A stretch of 64,000 nucleotides of DNA, taken from Superficieibacter sp. 1612_C1 (GTDB taxonomy: Bacteria > Pseudomonadota > Gammaproteobacteria > Enterobacterales > Enterobacteriaceae). Positions 1-7,452 of this stretch are shown piece by piece. Every line of letters starts with the position of its first letter. Position 1 is the stretch's first letter. Below the pieces are notes generated by a model that was not told the DNA's origin, did no database searches, and saw only the letters and a list, made by a program, of their open reading frames with translations. The stretch is taken from contig NZ_JADGMI010000004.1 of NCBI RefSeq assembly GCF_015234305.1, positions 248,001-312,000 on the forward strand, given 5' to 3'. Both the position numbers and the translations under genes were made by a program.

Positions 1-183
1 AATCATCGTATTGCCTTTGACGCCAGCACCCAGAATACTCATCATGCCTTTGATGTGGATCTCTTTACCATTATTAACCAGCGTTAATGAAGAAGAATAT
101 TGTTTCACAAGTTTAGCAAGAGACGCTGCTGGCCTGGCATGAAGTCCGGTGCTGTTTACTACTCTGACGCTTTGTCTAATCAT
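1..183 (-). CDS. HPr-family phosphocarrier protein (partial, cut by window edge)
   Basis: Reading the minus strand from an ATG at 183 gives 61 codons open to the window edge. The product begins MIRQSVRVVNSTGLHARPAA, the classic HPr active-site loop with the phosphorylated histidine at residue 15, followed by NNGK at 37-40. HPr passes phosphate from Enzyme I to EIIA proteins of the PTS. At position 46, where most HPr proteins have the regulatory serine, this one has glycine (KGMMSI). The gene starts 23 bases after the aldolase stop and is the last visible gene of the PTS operon, so it is probably a dedicated or auxiliary HPr for this sugar. The C-terminus, about 25-30 residues, lies outside the window, and a fusion there cannot be excluded. 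Confidence 0.85.
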   Translation of the reverse strand, partial: MIRQSVRVVNSTGLHARPAASLAKLVKQYSSSLTLVNNGKEIHIKGMMSILGAGVKGNTMI

Positions 184-206
184 CTTTCTTTCCGCTATAC
201 TGATTT

Positions 207-1067
207 TCAGGAGGCTTGACGTAAATGCTGATGTCCTTTATTCATCATGAGGATCTTAGAATAAACATCATCCTCGACAGCCCGCTTCGCCGATGCCATG
301 ACGCGCGCCAGGTTCGCTTCATTATTATTCTGCTCATAGGCTTTGCCGACTGAGGTAATAAAGGCTTTGCGAAGATCGCTGGCAATATTAACTTTCACGA
401 CATTATAATTCACAAAGCTGCGCAAAATATCTTCTGCAATCCCGGAGCCACCGTGGATCACCAGCGGCACCGGCGAGACTTCGGCAATTTTTGCCAGTAG
501 AGGAATATCAATCCGTGGAATATCATCCAGACCGTGAACGTTGCCGATGGAAATTGCCAGCATGTCGCAGCCGGTTTGCTCGACAAAGGTGCGTACTTTT
601 TCAGGCTCTGTTTTACAGTCTGCTTCGCTGATGTGATCGTCCTCTTTCCCCAGGATTGCGCCCAGCTCGGCTTCTACCGGTACGCCATACGATTTACAGA
701 AATCTACGGCGGCGGCGGTAAAAGCAATATTTTCTTCGAAGGAGAATGCTGCGCCATCAATCATGACGGAAGTAAAACCTGCACGTACCGCCTGCTTAAC
801 ATCATCAAAGGTCTTGCCGTGATCCAGATGAAGACTTACCGGCACATCCATTTTATCGGCGTGGCGTTTTACGATCTCATAAATATAATCGTAGCCTGAC
901 AGCTGCGCATTGGTAGGCGCAATCTGAATAAAATTGGGCAGGCCTGAGCGTTCAATGGCATTAAGAATTGAAATCGTGGTTTCCAGATTCGTGGTGTTGA
1001 ACGCACCGGCAAGGACACGTTTCTCACGAATACGGTCCAGCAAGATTTTACCGTTAACTAATGGCAT
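207..1067 (-). CDS. Class II ketose-bisphosphate aldolase (GatY/KbaY-like)
   Basis: A 286-residue protein, the usual length for tagatose-1,6-bisphosphate aldolases of the GatY/KbaY type. Zinc-dependent class II motifs are visible: HLDHGKT near residue 80, VEAELG near 131, NVHG near 178 and IHGGSG near 207. It should cleave a ketose 1,6-bisphosphate to dihydroxyacetone phosphate and glyceraldehyde 3-phosphate in the cytoplasm. It follows the GntR gene by 11 bases and precedes the HPr gene, at the end of an operon holding a galactitol-type PTS, a dehydrogenase and a kinase. That context fits a hexitol or ketohexose pathway. The exact stereochemistry (tagatose or fructose bisphosphate) cannot be read from the sequence. 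Confidence 0.85.
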   Translation of the reverse strand: MPLVNGKILLDRIREKRVLAGAFNTTNLETTISILNAIERSGLPNFIQIAPTNAQLSGYDYIYEIVKRHADKMDVPVSLHLDHGKTFDDVKQAVRAGFTSVMIDGAAFSFEENIAFTAAAVDFCKSYGVPVEAELGAILGKEDDHISEADCKTEPEKVRTFVEQTGCDMLAISIGNVHGLDDIPRIDIPLLAKIAEVSPVPLVIHGGSGIAEDILRSFVNYNVVKVNIASDLRKAFITSVGKAYEQNNNEANLARVMASAKRAVEDDVYSKILMMNKGHQHLRQAS

Positions 1068-1078
1068 AGCATTATCCT

Positions 1079-1816
1079 CTATCTTCGTTGCAGAATAGTA
1101 CCTAAATAATATTTATCTGATTTAAGCCAGACATTGCCTAAATCAAATGGCATTTTATTTTCGAGAAAAACCAACTGTTCCAGATGCAAAACCGGAGCAT
1201 CTTCATTCACTTCGAGGTAATGTCCTCGCTCACTGCCAACTATTTTTGCTGCATAGCGGCTTTCGGAATAAACAATCTTCTGTCCGGACAACGCTTCAAC
1301 CGTCGGAAAAAGATTTTGCTTATTAAAATCAACGTCGGTAATACCTGGACACTGGGCAATATTGATTCGGTTTTCAATCAACATGACTCTTTCACCTTCG
1401 ACACTGCGAATGCGTTTAAGATAAAGAATGGGCGCGCCCGTCTCTATTCTTAATTTTTCAGCGACACTTTTCGATGCTTTCTCAATATAAGAATCAATGA
1501 CCTCGGTGGTAAATGATAAATGCTGGCTCTCCAGCGACTCAGCAAAAGACAACAAACCTTCCCCAAGCGCGTAAGAAATGTTTTCTTTCTTAACGAATGT
1601 GCCCTTTCCCTGGACCTGAACCAACAAACCTTCTTTAACCAGCATGGTCACGGCTTTTTTAACCGTCCCCCGACTGACATGGAGAATTTCCATGATCTGA
1701 TTTTCAGACGGAATGCGATCGCCTTTACCCAGTTCTCCCTTATAAATGTTTTCGCGGATCCATTCAGAAACCTGCATGTATAACGGGATTTCTGAATCTT
1801 TTAGTACGGTACTCAT
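1079..1816 (-). CDS. GntR-family (HutC/UTRA type) transcriptional regulator
   Basis: A 245-residue regulator. The N-terminal winged helix (residues about 10-75, with PSENQIMEILHVSRGTVKKA) binds DNA, and the C-terminal UTRA domain (about 95-240) normally binds a sugar phosphate. I chose the ATG at 1816 because an AGGAG sequence lies about 9 bases upstream; an in-frame start at 1843 would add nine residues and lacks such a site. The gene sits between the dehydrogenase and the aldolase and has its own leader carrying an operator-like sequence that is repeated before the PTS genes. It is therefore probably the local repressor of the operon and of itself, with a pathway phosphosugar as inducer (inference). 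Confidence 0.88.
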   Translation of the reverse strand: MSTVLKDSEIPLYMQVSEWIRENIYKGELGKGDRIPSENQIMEILHVSRGTVKKAVTMLVKEGLLVQVQGKGTFVKKENISYALGEGLLSFAESLESQHLSFTTEVIDSYIEKASKSVAEKLRIETGAPILYLKRIRSVEGERVMLIENRINIAQCPGITDVDFNKQNLFPTVEALSGQKIVYSESRYAAKIVGSERGHYLEVNEDAPVLHLEQLVFLENKMPFDLGNVWLKSDKYYLGTILQRR

Positions 1817-1849
1817 GTTGTGCTTCTCCTGTGTGCAGATCATCTGTAT

Positions 1850-1875
1850 ACAACTATGAACAAGTTACGATAATA
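1850..1875 (-). promoter_or_regulatory. Candidate promoter and GntR operator, site A
   Basis: The plus strand at 1850-1868 reads ACAACTATGAACAAGTTAC. It matches 15 of 19 bases with site B (6869-6887) before the PTS genes, in the same orientation. On the minus strand a TATTAT -10-like hexamer (1870-1875) lies just upstream of it, so a bound repressor would cover the start point of the regulator gene. The role is inferred from similarity and position. Confidence 0.5.
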
Positions 1876-1983
1876 CAGGTTTTTTGAACATCTAACTATA
1901 TGATCAACATCACACTCTCAGCGCAACAACCCGATTCTCGCAGGGAAAACCATCGGCCGTCCTGCGATTATGGCCTCAACCGA

Positions 1984-3018
1984 TTATTCGTCAGCTTTGA
2001 TAATGACTTTCAACACCTCATTTTCAGGATTGGCAGCAAACTCAATCGCTTCGCCGATACGTGATAACGGCCAGGTATGGGTAATCATATCGCGGGTATT
2101 GATTTTATTTTTTTCAACAATTTCAATGGCCTCTTTCATTTCATACGGCGTGAGCGAGTAAGTGCCAATAAGCGAAATTTCATCCCGGAATAAGCGTCCC
2201 GCATCAATATTAACGTTTGGGTTTTTGTCGAAAGGAGAGAATACGATGATTCTGCCCCCGCGACGGACGACGTTTACCGCCTGAGAAACCAGCGAGGAAA
2301 CCCCGGCCGCAATAATCACAACATCCGGCCCTTTTCCCTGGGTAATTTCCGCCACGCGTGTCTCAAGATCTTCATTTACCGGATTAATTGCGTGGGTGAC
2401 GCCCACCTTTAGCGCCAGTTGGCGTTTAAAACGTGAAAGATCGGAGACGATCACGGTGGACGCACCTTTAAGCACCGCCAGTTGTGCACTAACCAGTCCG
2501 ATAGTGCCGCCGCCCAGTACCAGCACGGTATCTTTGGCATGAATGTTGGCGGATTTTAGCCCATGCAGGCAGCAGGCAACCGGCTCGATCATCGCCGCCC
2601 GATCCCAGTCCAGGTCGTCAATAATCCGGTGCGTCAGATGCTCAACGTGCAGTTGTGGCAGACGAATAAATTCACTAAAACCGCCCGGTTCAAGGTTGGT
2701 TTTTTTGAATTGATCGCAGAGGGTGAAATAGCCCCGGTCACAGTAGTGACAGTTAAAACAGGGAACATGAATGGCGGTGACCACCCGCTCTCCCACACGA
2801 TAGCGGGTGACGTTTTTGCCGATTTTAACGACTTCTCCGGAGACTTCATGCCCCAGCACAACCGGGCCGGTTACCGTCTGGTGCTGCGCCTTGTGGATAT
2901 CGGTTCCGCACAGCCCGCAAGAGTGCATTTTTATCAACATGTCACCATCGCCAATCTCAGGCTCATCGACCTCTTCATAACGAATATCATTTTTGCTGTA
3001 GTAAACGCTGGCTTTCAT
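1984..3018 (-). CDS. Zinc-dependent sugar-alcohol dehydrogenase (MDR family)
   Basis: A 344-residue medium-chain dehydrogenase of the sorbitol/galactitol-1-phosphate/threonine dehydrogenase group. Catalytic zinc ligands are visible in CGLCGTD (about 34-40) and GHE (about 57-59), the structural zinc cluster in CFNCHYCDRGYFTLC (about 87-101), and the NAD-binding loop in VLGGGTIG (about 168-175). It would oxidise a sugar alcohol or its phosphate to the ketose using NAD. Its start codon shares one base with the kinase stop codon (TAATG), so the two are translationally coupled. With a galactitol-type PTS upstream, a hexitol 1-phosphate is the likely substrate, but this is inference. Confidence 0.87.
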   Translation of the reverse strand: MKASVYYSKNDIRYEEVDEPEIGDGDMLIKMHSCGLCGTDIHKAQHQTVTGPVVLGHEVSGEVVKIGKNVTRYRVGERVVTAIHVPCFNCHYCDRGYFTLCDQFKKTNLEPGGFSEFIRLPQLHVEHLTHRIIDDLDWDRAAMIEPVACCLHGLKSANIHAKDTVLVLGGGTIGLVSAQLAVLKGASTVIVSDLSRFKRQLALKVGVTHAINPVNEDLETRVAEITQGKGPDVVIIAAGVSSLVSQAVNVVRRGGRIIVFSPFDKNPNVNIDAGRLFRDEISLIGTYSLTPYEMKEAIEIVEKNKINTRDMITHTWPLSRIGEAIEFAANPENEVLKVIIKADE

Positions 3019-4529
3019 TAGTTAACTCCATAGCAAAGATGCTCGGTACGCATCTTGGATTCATAAAGCGGTTTATATATCTGAGTAAAAATATACTCGT
3101 AATGCGCTACTGCATCAGGCGTCGGTACATAACGTTTCATCTGTTCTGTCGCAGCCGCAGAACCGTTATCAATGTCCATGCCGGCAGCTTTAGCCGCCAG
3201 AATAGCAGCCCCTTTGCTTACGGCTTCATCCACGTTACAGGCCACTATTTCCCGATTCAGAATGTCTGCTTTAAGCTGCAACCAGTACGGATTTTTGCAA
3301 GCGGCACCAATGACGTTAACCACTGGGTAGCGCCGCCCTGTCAGGGTTTCGTACAAATCGAGCAAATTTCTGAGTTCAAAGCACAACCCCTGAAAAACAA
3401 AGCGCAGTACGTCTTCAGGTCGGGATTTATCGTCAAGTCCATAGATCAGCGCCCTGGACCAGGTATTGCGATCTGGCGGTCCACTCCCCCGCAAATGAGG
3501 TATAAAGATGCCGTCCATTGCCTCAGCGGCAACCAACGCCTTTTCATTACTGAGCGTATCCACCATCCTGAGAAAAGCTGGCATATCCAGCTCGAACAGA
3601 TTCCTGAACCACTCAATTGCATAACCCGCAGAAGGTAGCGAGGCATATAAAGAATGGAGACCAGGGAGAACATGTATTCCGTTTGAAACACGCGCACGGA
3701 AAAAATGCCCGGTATTATTTACCGTCTCTGTCACGACCAATAGACCTTCCGTTGTGCCAGTGGAGTTCAGGATCTGGTTTTCATCATTCAGACCAACAGC
3801 CACCGAGCCACACATATGATCGTGTCCGGCAATGGTAACCAGTGTATCGGTTGTTAATCCTGTCAGCCCGGAAACCTCATGGGTAATATGACCCATCGCC
3901 GTACCCGCATGCACGAGGGGACTGAATAAAGACGGTGCGACTCCCGCAGCTGCAAGCATTTTTTCGTCCCAGCGTCTTTCTGCAATATTTAAAGCCATTG
4001 TTCGCGAGGCCAGGGAATACTCCGAACGTTTCTCACCTGATAATTTAAATGCAATATATTCTGCCAGGCATAACCATTTCTGCCCCTTCTCCGCATGTTC
4101 AATGTTGTCATGCAGCCATTTTATTTTATTGATACTGTAATTAGAGTGAGCTGGGATACCGGTTATCTTATAAACATCCTCAATGTCCAGCGTAGAGAGA
4201 ATTTTTTCTAATTGTTGCTTTGGCCGTGTGTCATACCAGGTTAAAGATGGACCAATGATATTATCGTTTGCATCCAATAACACACCTGCCTCACCGACAC
4301 TGGCAACCGCGACGGCACTAACATTTATCTCATCATTGATATTACAGGTCAGGATTTTAAGACCGTGTACCACCCCGTCCCATATCAAGCGAATATCAAA
4401 TTCAGTATTATTTTCATCAACAACTTTCGGCGTTCTGAAACTGTACTGATCAATTAACTCAAGAGAAGGAACCTGGAACAAACACACCTTACAATTAGTC
4501 GTGCCAATATCGATTCCGATCGTATACAT
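3018..4529 (-). CDS. FGGY-family carbohydrate kinase
   Basis: A 503-residue sugar kinase with the FGGY actin-like fold. The N-terminal phosphate-binding loop GIDIGTTNCK (residues 5-14) and the C-terminal segment GAACKNPYWLQLKADI and GAAILAAKAAG are present. It should transfer phosphate from ATP to a sugar, polyol or ketose phosphate. A good ribosome-binding sequence (AAGGGGAG) precedes the ATG. Related pathways use a PfkB-type tagatose-6-phosphate kinase before the aldolase, so an FGGY kinase at this step is unusual; alternatively it phosphorylates a non-PTS substrate. It is separated from EIIC by a long hairpin, which may set its expression relative to the transporter. Confidence 0.87.
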   Translation of the reverse strand: MYTIGIDIGTTNCKVCLFQVPSLELIDQYSFRTPKVVDENNTEFDIRLIWDGVVHGLKILTCNINDEINVSAVAVASVGEAGVLLDANDNIIGPSLTWYDTRPKQQLEKILSTLDIEDVYKITGIPAHSNYSINKIKWLHDNIEHAEKGQKWLCLAEYIAFKLSGEKRSEYSLASRTMALNIAERRWDEKMLAAAGVAPSLFSPLVHAGTAMGHITHEVSGLTGLTTDTLVTIAGHDHMCGSVAVGLNDENQILNSTGTTEGLLVVTETVNNTGHFFRARVSNGIHVLPGLHSLYASLPSAGYAIEWFRNLFELDMPAFLRMVDTLSNEKALVAAEAMDGIFIPHLRGSGPPDRNTWSRALIYGLDDKSRPEDVLRFVFQGLCFELRNLLDLYETLTGRRYPVVNVIGAACKNPYWLQLKADILNREIVACNVDEAVSKGAAILAAKAAGMDIDNGSAAATEQMKRYVPTPDAVAHYEYIFTQIYKPLYESKMRTEHLCYGVN

Positions 4530-4568
4530 TACTCTCCCCTTCTTTTTTGCAAGGGACTTCGTTTGTTT

Positions 4569-4603
4569 TTATTCTGAAGCAGAGAGTATCTGCTTCAGAA
4601 TAA
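4569..4603 (-). repeat. 15-bp perfect inverted repeat between EIIC and kinase genes
   Basis: Arms 4569-4583 and 4589-4603 are exact reverse complements (TTATTCTGAAGCAGA and TCTGCTTCAGAATAA) around a five-base loop. On the transcribed minus strand no run of U follows, so it is not a classical terminator. It lies in the 80-base gap between two operon genes, where such stems often stabilise the upstream message or act as processing points. Confidence 0.7.
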
Positions 4604-4609
4604 TCAAGG

Positions 4610-6007
4610 TTATTTCACTACCGGAATATCGCTAACCGTTGCGTCATTGTTTTCTGCCGCTTCGTCTGCCTGAAGCTGCTTTTTAGTAACCCGATATAGC
4701 CACAGGCAAAGCAACAGAATGACAGGAATAAGCGCCAGTGCGATGCCATTCCCTTCAAAGACTTTTACAGCCCAGAAGCGATATGGGTTACCGCCATCCA
4801 GCAGGCTTGAAATCTCGCCGTCGGTTTTCAGCGGAAAATTCATATTCCTGGCAATTCTGGTCAGAATTGGCGCAGCCGCAGAGGCAACATACAGATTCAT
4901 TGCAAGGCATGGGATTCCGATAATAAATGCCCTCACGATATTCCCACGGCAGGCCAGCACCACCATTGAAATTGGCACCCAGATGTTCGCCAGATCGCCC
5001 AGCGGCAGCAATCTGTTGCCCGGCAGCACGACCGCCAGCAATACGCCAACCGGGATCAGCAGCAACGCGGTAGAGAGTACTGAGGGATGCCCCACCGCCA
5101 CGGCGATATCCAGGCCAATATACAGGTCCTGGCGATCCGGATAACGCTTGCGCAGGAAGCTGCGAACAGCATCTGACAGCGGCAGCAGGCCCTCCATCAA
5201 TAATTTCACCATGCGAGGCATAATTAACATCACCGCACCCAGGCTCATCGCCAGGTTCAGTACGCCCTTGAGGTCATATTCCGCCAGCAGACCAATGCCC
5301 GCCCCCAGAATTACTCCCAGCATCATCGGTTCGCCAAAGACACCAAATCGTTTCTGGATTTGATCTGGATCCGCATTCAGTTTGTTGAGGCCGGGGATCT
5401 TATCCAGCACCATATTTCCCAGTACGCCAATCGGGAAGAAAATTACCGATGATAGTGTTGGCAATGAGATACCCGGAAGATTGAAATATTTCTGGATCAT
5501 CGGCGCACACCAGTCAGCCATTACGAAGGTCAACGCAGCGGTAAAACCAGCAATCAGCAGCCCAAAGAAGAAGTTGCCGGTAACCCCGTAGACCATCGCG
5601 CCGACCATTGAAAAATGCCAGAAATTCCAGACATCAATATCAACCGTTTTGGTCCAGTTGAGCGTTAACATCAATACGTTAATACCAATAGTCATGGGTA
5701 CAACGAAGGGAGCAACCTGTGAAGCCCAGGCAATCGCAGCGAGAGGCGTCCAGCCCAGATCCACTACCGGTAAATCAATGCCCGTATGGCTAACCATTTC
5801 TTTTGCCGCTGGCCCAAGGTTATCGACAAGCAGACCAAAAACCAGAAAAATACCGATAAACCCCATGCCAATTGTCAACGCCGAACGTAATGCCCGGCTA
5901 AACCCCGTCTGAAGACATATTGCCATAATAAAAATAATTATTGGCAACATAATCGTCGGCCCGAGTCCCAGAATAAACTGGACCGCAGAGAATACTTTAT
6001 CCATCAT
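4610..6007 (-). CDS. PTS galactitol-type transporter subunit EIIC
   Basis: A 465-residue hydrophobic protein with about ten membrane segments and the galactitol-family signatures seen in GatC (GLGPTIMLPI near the start, FGEPMMLG in the middle, GLDIAVAVGHPSV later, LLDGGNPYRFW near the end). It forms the membrane channel that imports and phosphorylates the sugar with EIIB. The start is ambiguous: GTG at 6013 or ATG codons at 6007 and 6004. I prefer the ATG at 6007 because AAGGTG lies just upstream. EIIB ends only a few bases earlier. The substrate cannot be deduced with certainty; galactitol-type permeases also take other polyols and pentitols. Confidence 0.88.
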   Translation of the reverse strand: MMDKVFSAVQFILGLGPTIMLPIIIFIMAICLQTGFSRALRSALTIGMGFIGIFLVFGLLVDNLGPAAKEMVSHTGIDLPVVDLGWTPLAAIAWASQVAPFVVPMTIGINVLMLTLNWTKTVDIDVWNFWHFSMVGAMVYGVTGNFFFGLLIAGFTAALTFVMADWCAPMIQKYFNLPGISLPTLSSVIFFPIGVLGNMVLDKIPGLNKLNADPDQIQKRFGVFGEPMMLGVILGAGIGLLAEYDLKGVLNLAMSLGAVMLIMPRMVKLLMEGLLPLSDAVRSFLRKRYPDRQDLYIGLDIAVAVGHPSVLSTALLLIPVGVLLAVVLPGNRLLPLGDLANIWVPISMVVLACRGNIVRAFIIGIPCLAMNLYVASAAAPILTRIARNMNFPLKTDGEISSLLDGGNPYRFWAVKVFEGNGIALALIPVILLLCLWLYRVTKKQLQADEAAENNDATVSDIPVVK

Positions 6008-6015
6008 GCTCACCT

Positions 6016-6297
6016 TTATTTATTAAGGATGGCTACGATCTTTTCCAATAATTCCTCTTCACCAAAGCCAGTCAGAAGCGGAAGACCATTCAGAACTGGC
6101 GTATTAAGCTCAGTTTTTACGGCTGAAGTGACAATAATTAAATCAGCCATACCGTCCTGTTTTCCGATAGTCCCGATATTCGACTGAATAGGTTCGACAT
6201 TAATGCCCTTGCCTTTGCAATACTGAACAACCTTTTCAGTCGCAACCGCTGAGGTAGCAATTCCGCTAGTACATGCAAAAATAATTTTCTTATTCAT
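6016..6297 (-). CDS. PTS galactitol-type subunit EIIB
   Basis: A 93-residue cytoplasmic EIIB of the galactitol family. The P-loop ACTSGIATSAVAT carries the cysteine at residue 9 that is phosphorylated by EIIA and then donates phosphate to the incoming sugar at EIIC. The length is typical (GatB is about 94 residues). It lies 39 bases after EIIA and directly before EIIC in the order A-B-C, as in a complete split-subunit PTS. Confidence 0.9.
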   Translation of the reverse strand: MNKKIIFACTSGIATSAVATEKVVQYCKGKGINVEPIQSNIGTIGKQDGMADLIIVTSAVKTELNTPVLNGLPLLTGFGEEELLEKIVAILNK

Positions 6298-6336
6298 GAT
6301 AATCTCCGGGTACGTTTAATTAATTAGCGTGCTGTT

Positions 6337-6801
6337 TTAATTAAGAACTTCTGCGAGGAGTTTTTTCACTTCTTCAGGTGATGTGGTAGTTAAAAGCGTA
6401 TCCATTTTTTCGGTTTGTCTGAATAACCCTATAAGTTTCATCAGAAAATCAATATGAGCATCTTTTTCTTTTAACAGGAGAAAAAAGACAACATGAACTT
6501 TCATGACGTTATCGGGATCTTCCGCCTGCTTAAATACAATGCCTTCCGGACACGTCACCACAACAAGTTTTTCCTCCCTGACGTGTCCTACATCCACATG
6601 AGGGATCGCGACGCCAATTTTTTCCAGTTGCATTGCAGTCGGATTATTTTCCTCTCTGTGAATAAGCGCCTGGAGGTAAGAGTTTTCGACCAGGCCTTTT
6701 TTATGCAACAGGTTATTGACCTCGCGGAACAGCGCCTCGCGCTCAATACCAGCATGGTTTAAAAGCATCAAATCATCATCAAAACGGGTTGCAATGGACA
6801 T
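6337..6801 (-). CDS. PTS fructose/galactitol-type subunit EIIA
   Basis: A 154-residue EIIA of the mannitol/fructose (PTS_EIIA type 2) fold. The motif AIPHVD holds the phosphorylated histidine at about residue 68, which takes phosphate from HPr and passes it to EIIB. I chose the ATG at 6801, preceded by AGAGGTG at proper spacing; an in-frame start at 6840 would add 13 residues with no good ribosome-binding site. It is the first gene of the operon, with a candidate promoter, operator and CRP site upstream. Confidence 0.88.
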   Translation of the reverse strand: MSIATRFDDDLMLLNHAGIEREALFREVNNLLHKKGLVENSYLQALIHREENNPTAMQLEKIGVAIPHVDVGHVREEKLVVVTCPEGIVFKQAEDPDNVMKVHVVFFLLLKEKDAHIDFLMKLIGLFRQTEKMDTLLTTTSPEEVKKLLAEVLN

Positions 6802-6854
6802 ATAAACACCTCTGTTCCCTGTAAGCGCGTCGTGTAACATATCTACTGTTGGTT

Positions 6855-6898
6855 ATGGTTGTCTATGTACAACCATGTTCAAGTGACTTAAACCTATA
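6855..6898 (-). promoter_or_regulatory. Candidate PTS operon promoter and GntR operator, site B
   Basis: Site B (6869-6887, plus strand ACAACCATGTTCAAGTGAC) matches site A before the gntR gene at 15 of 19 bases. It overlaps a perfect 8-bp inverted repeat, ATGGTTGT (6855-6862) and ACAACCAT (6869-6876). On the minus strand a TATAGG -10-like hexamer (6893-6898) lies a few bases upstream, with an imperfect -35 (ATTGAA) 16 bases before it. The geometry repeats that at site A. Confidence 0.5.
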
Positions 6899-6936
6899 CC
6901 TGCCGCAAAGTTGCTTCAATAGAGTTGGTATTTTTT

Positions 6937-6952
6937 TGTGCTGTGTGTCACA
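6937..6952. promoter_or_regulatory. Candidate CRP-binding site for the PTS operon
   Basis: The sequence TGTGCTGTGTGTCACA matches TGTGA-N6-TCACA at 9 of 10 positions. Its centre is roughly 60 bases upstream of the start point predicted from the -10 at 6893-6898, a usual class I activator position. This would give catabolite control of a sugar operon. The prediction comes from the motif only. Confidence 0.5.
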
Positions 6953-7452
6953 TAAAACCGCTCAAGACAGGAAAGGAGCGAGGGGAATAAACGCGGACGG
7001 TTAAAATAATCATCCCTATGTTATTGATAAAAATCAATATTAATAAAAAACAGCCAGACCAGGTCACTTTGCCGCTAAGCGGTTCTCAGCTACCTGCACC
7101 AACGCTGACTCAGGCAGTAGTGCATAACTCATTAACCCTCATTTACAATACCTGTCACCTACTCCTGTTTATTCCTTAACCTGACAACGATATAATCAAG
7201 CCTTGCCCTTTTCACCCGGCCCAATGCCGTAAAGTAATTACTCTGAAAGTGAAAACGGGCCAACAATAACTACTTCTATTTTTCCTGTTTATTAACAGCG
7301 ACCTGAACGTTTTTTGCTCTTTACTTGCTCACAAAGAAGTGTGATCTACCGCACATTTTGCCGATCAATGATCGCGTCGAATGTCTACCCTTAAAGATGA
7401 ACCGGGCTACACCCGTGTATTAAAACGACCTAATCCGGAGGTTTTTGTCATT
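6953..7452. other. Intergenic region between PTS operon and treF, with candidate CRP site
   Basis: These 500 bases, AT-rich at 7010-7060, hold no gene that I can support. At 7340-7355 the sequence TGTGATCTACCGCACA matches the CRP consensus TGTGA-N6-TCACA at 9 of 10 positions, about 100 bases upstream of the chosen treF start, and may activate treF. An open frame from 7381 would add 24 residues to TreF but is not supported. Confidence 0.45.

Noticed and set aside
7381-7452. Longer N-terminus of TreF starting at 7381
   Set aside because: The start at 7453 matches E. coli TreF and has a CGGAGG site; the extension has no ribosome-binding sequence.
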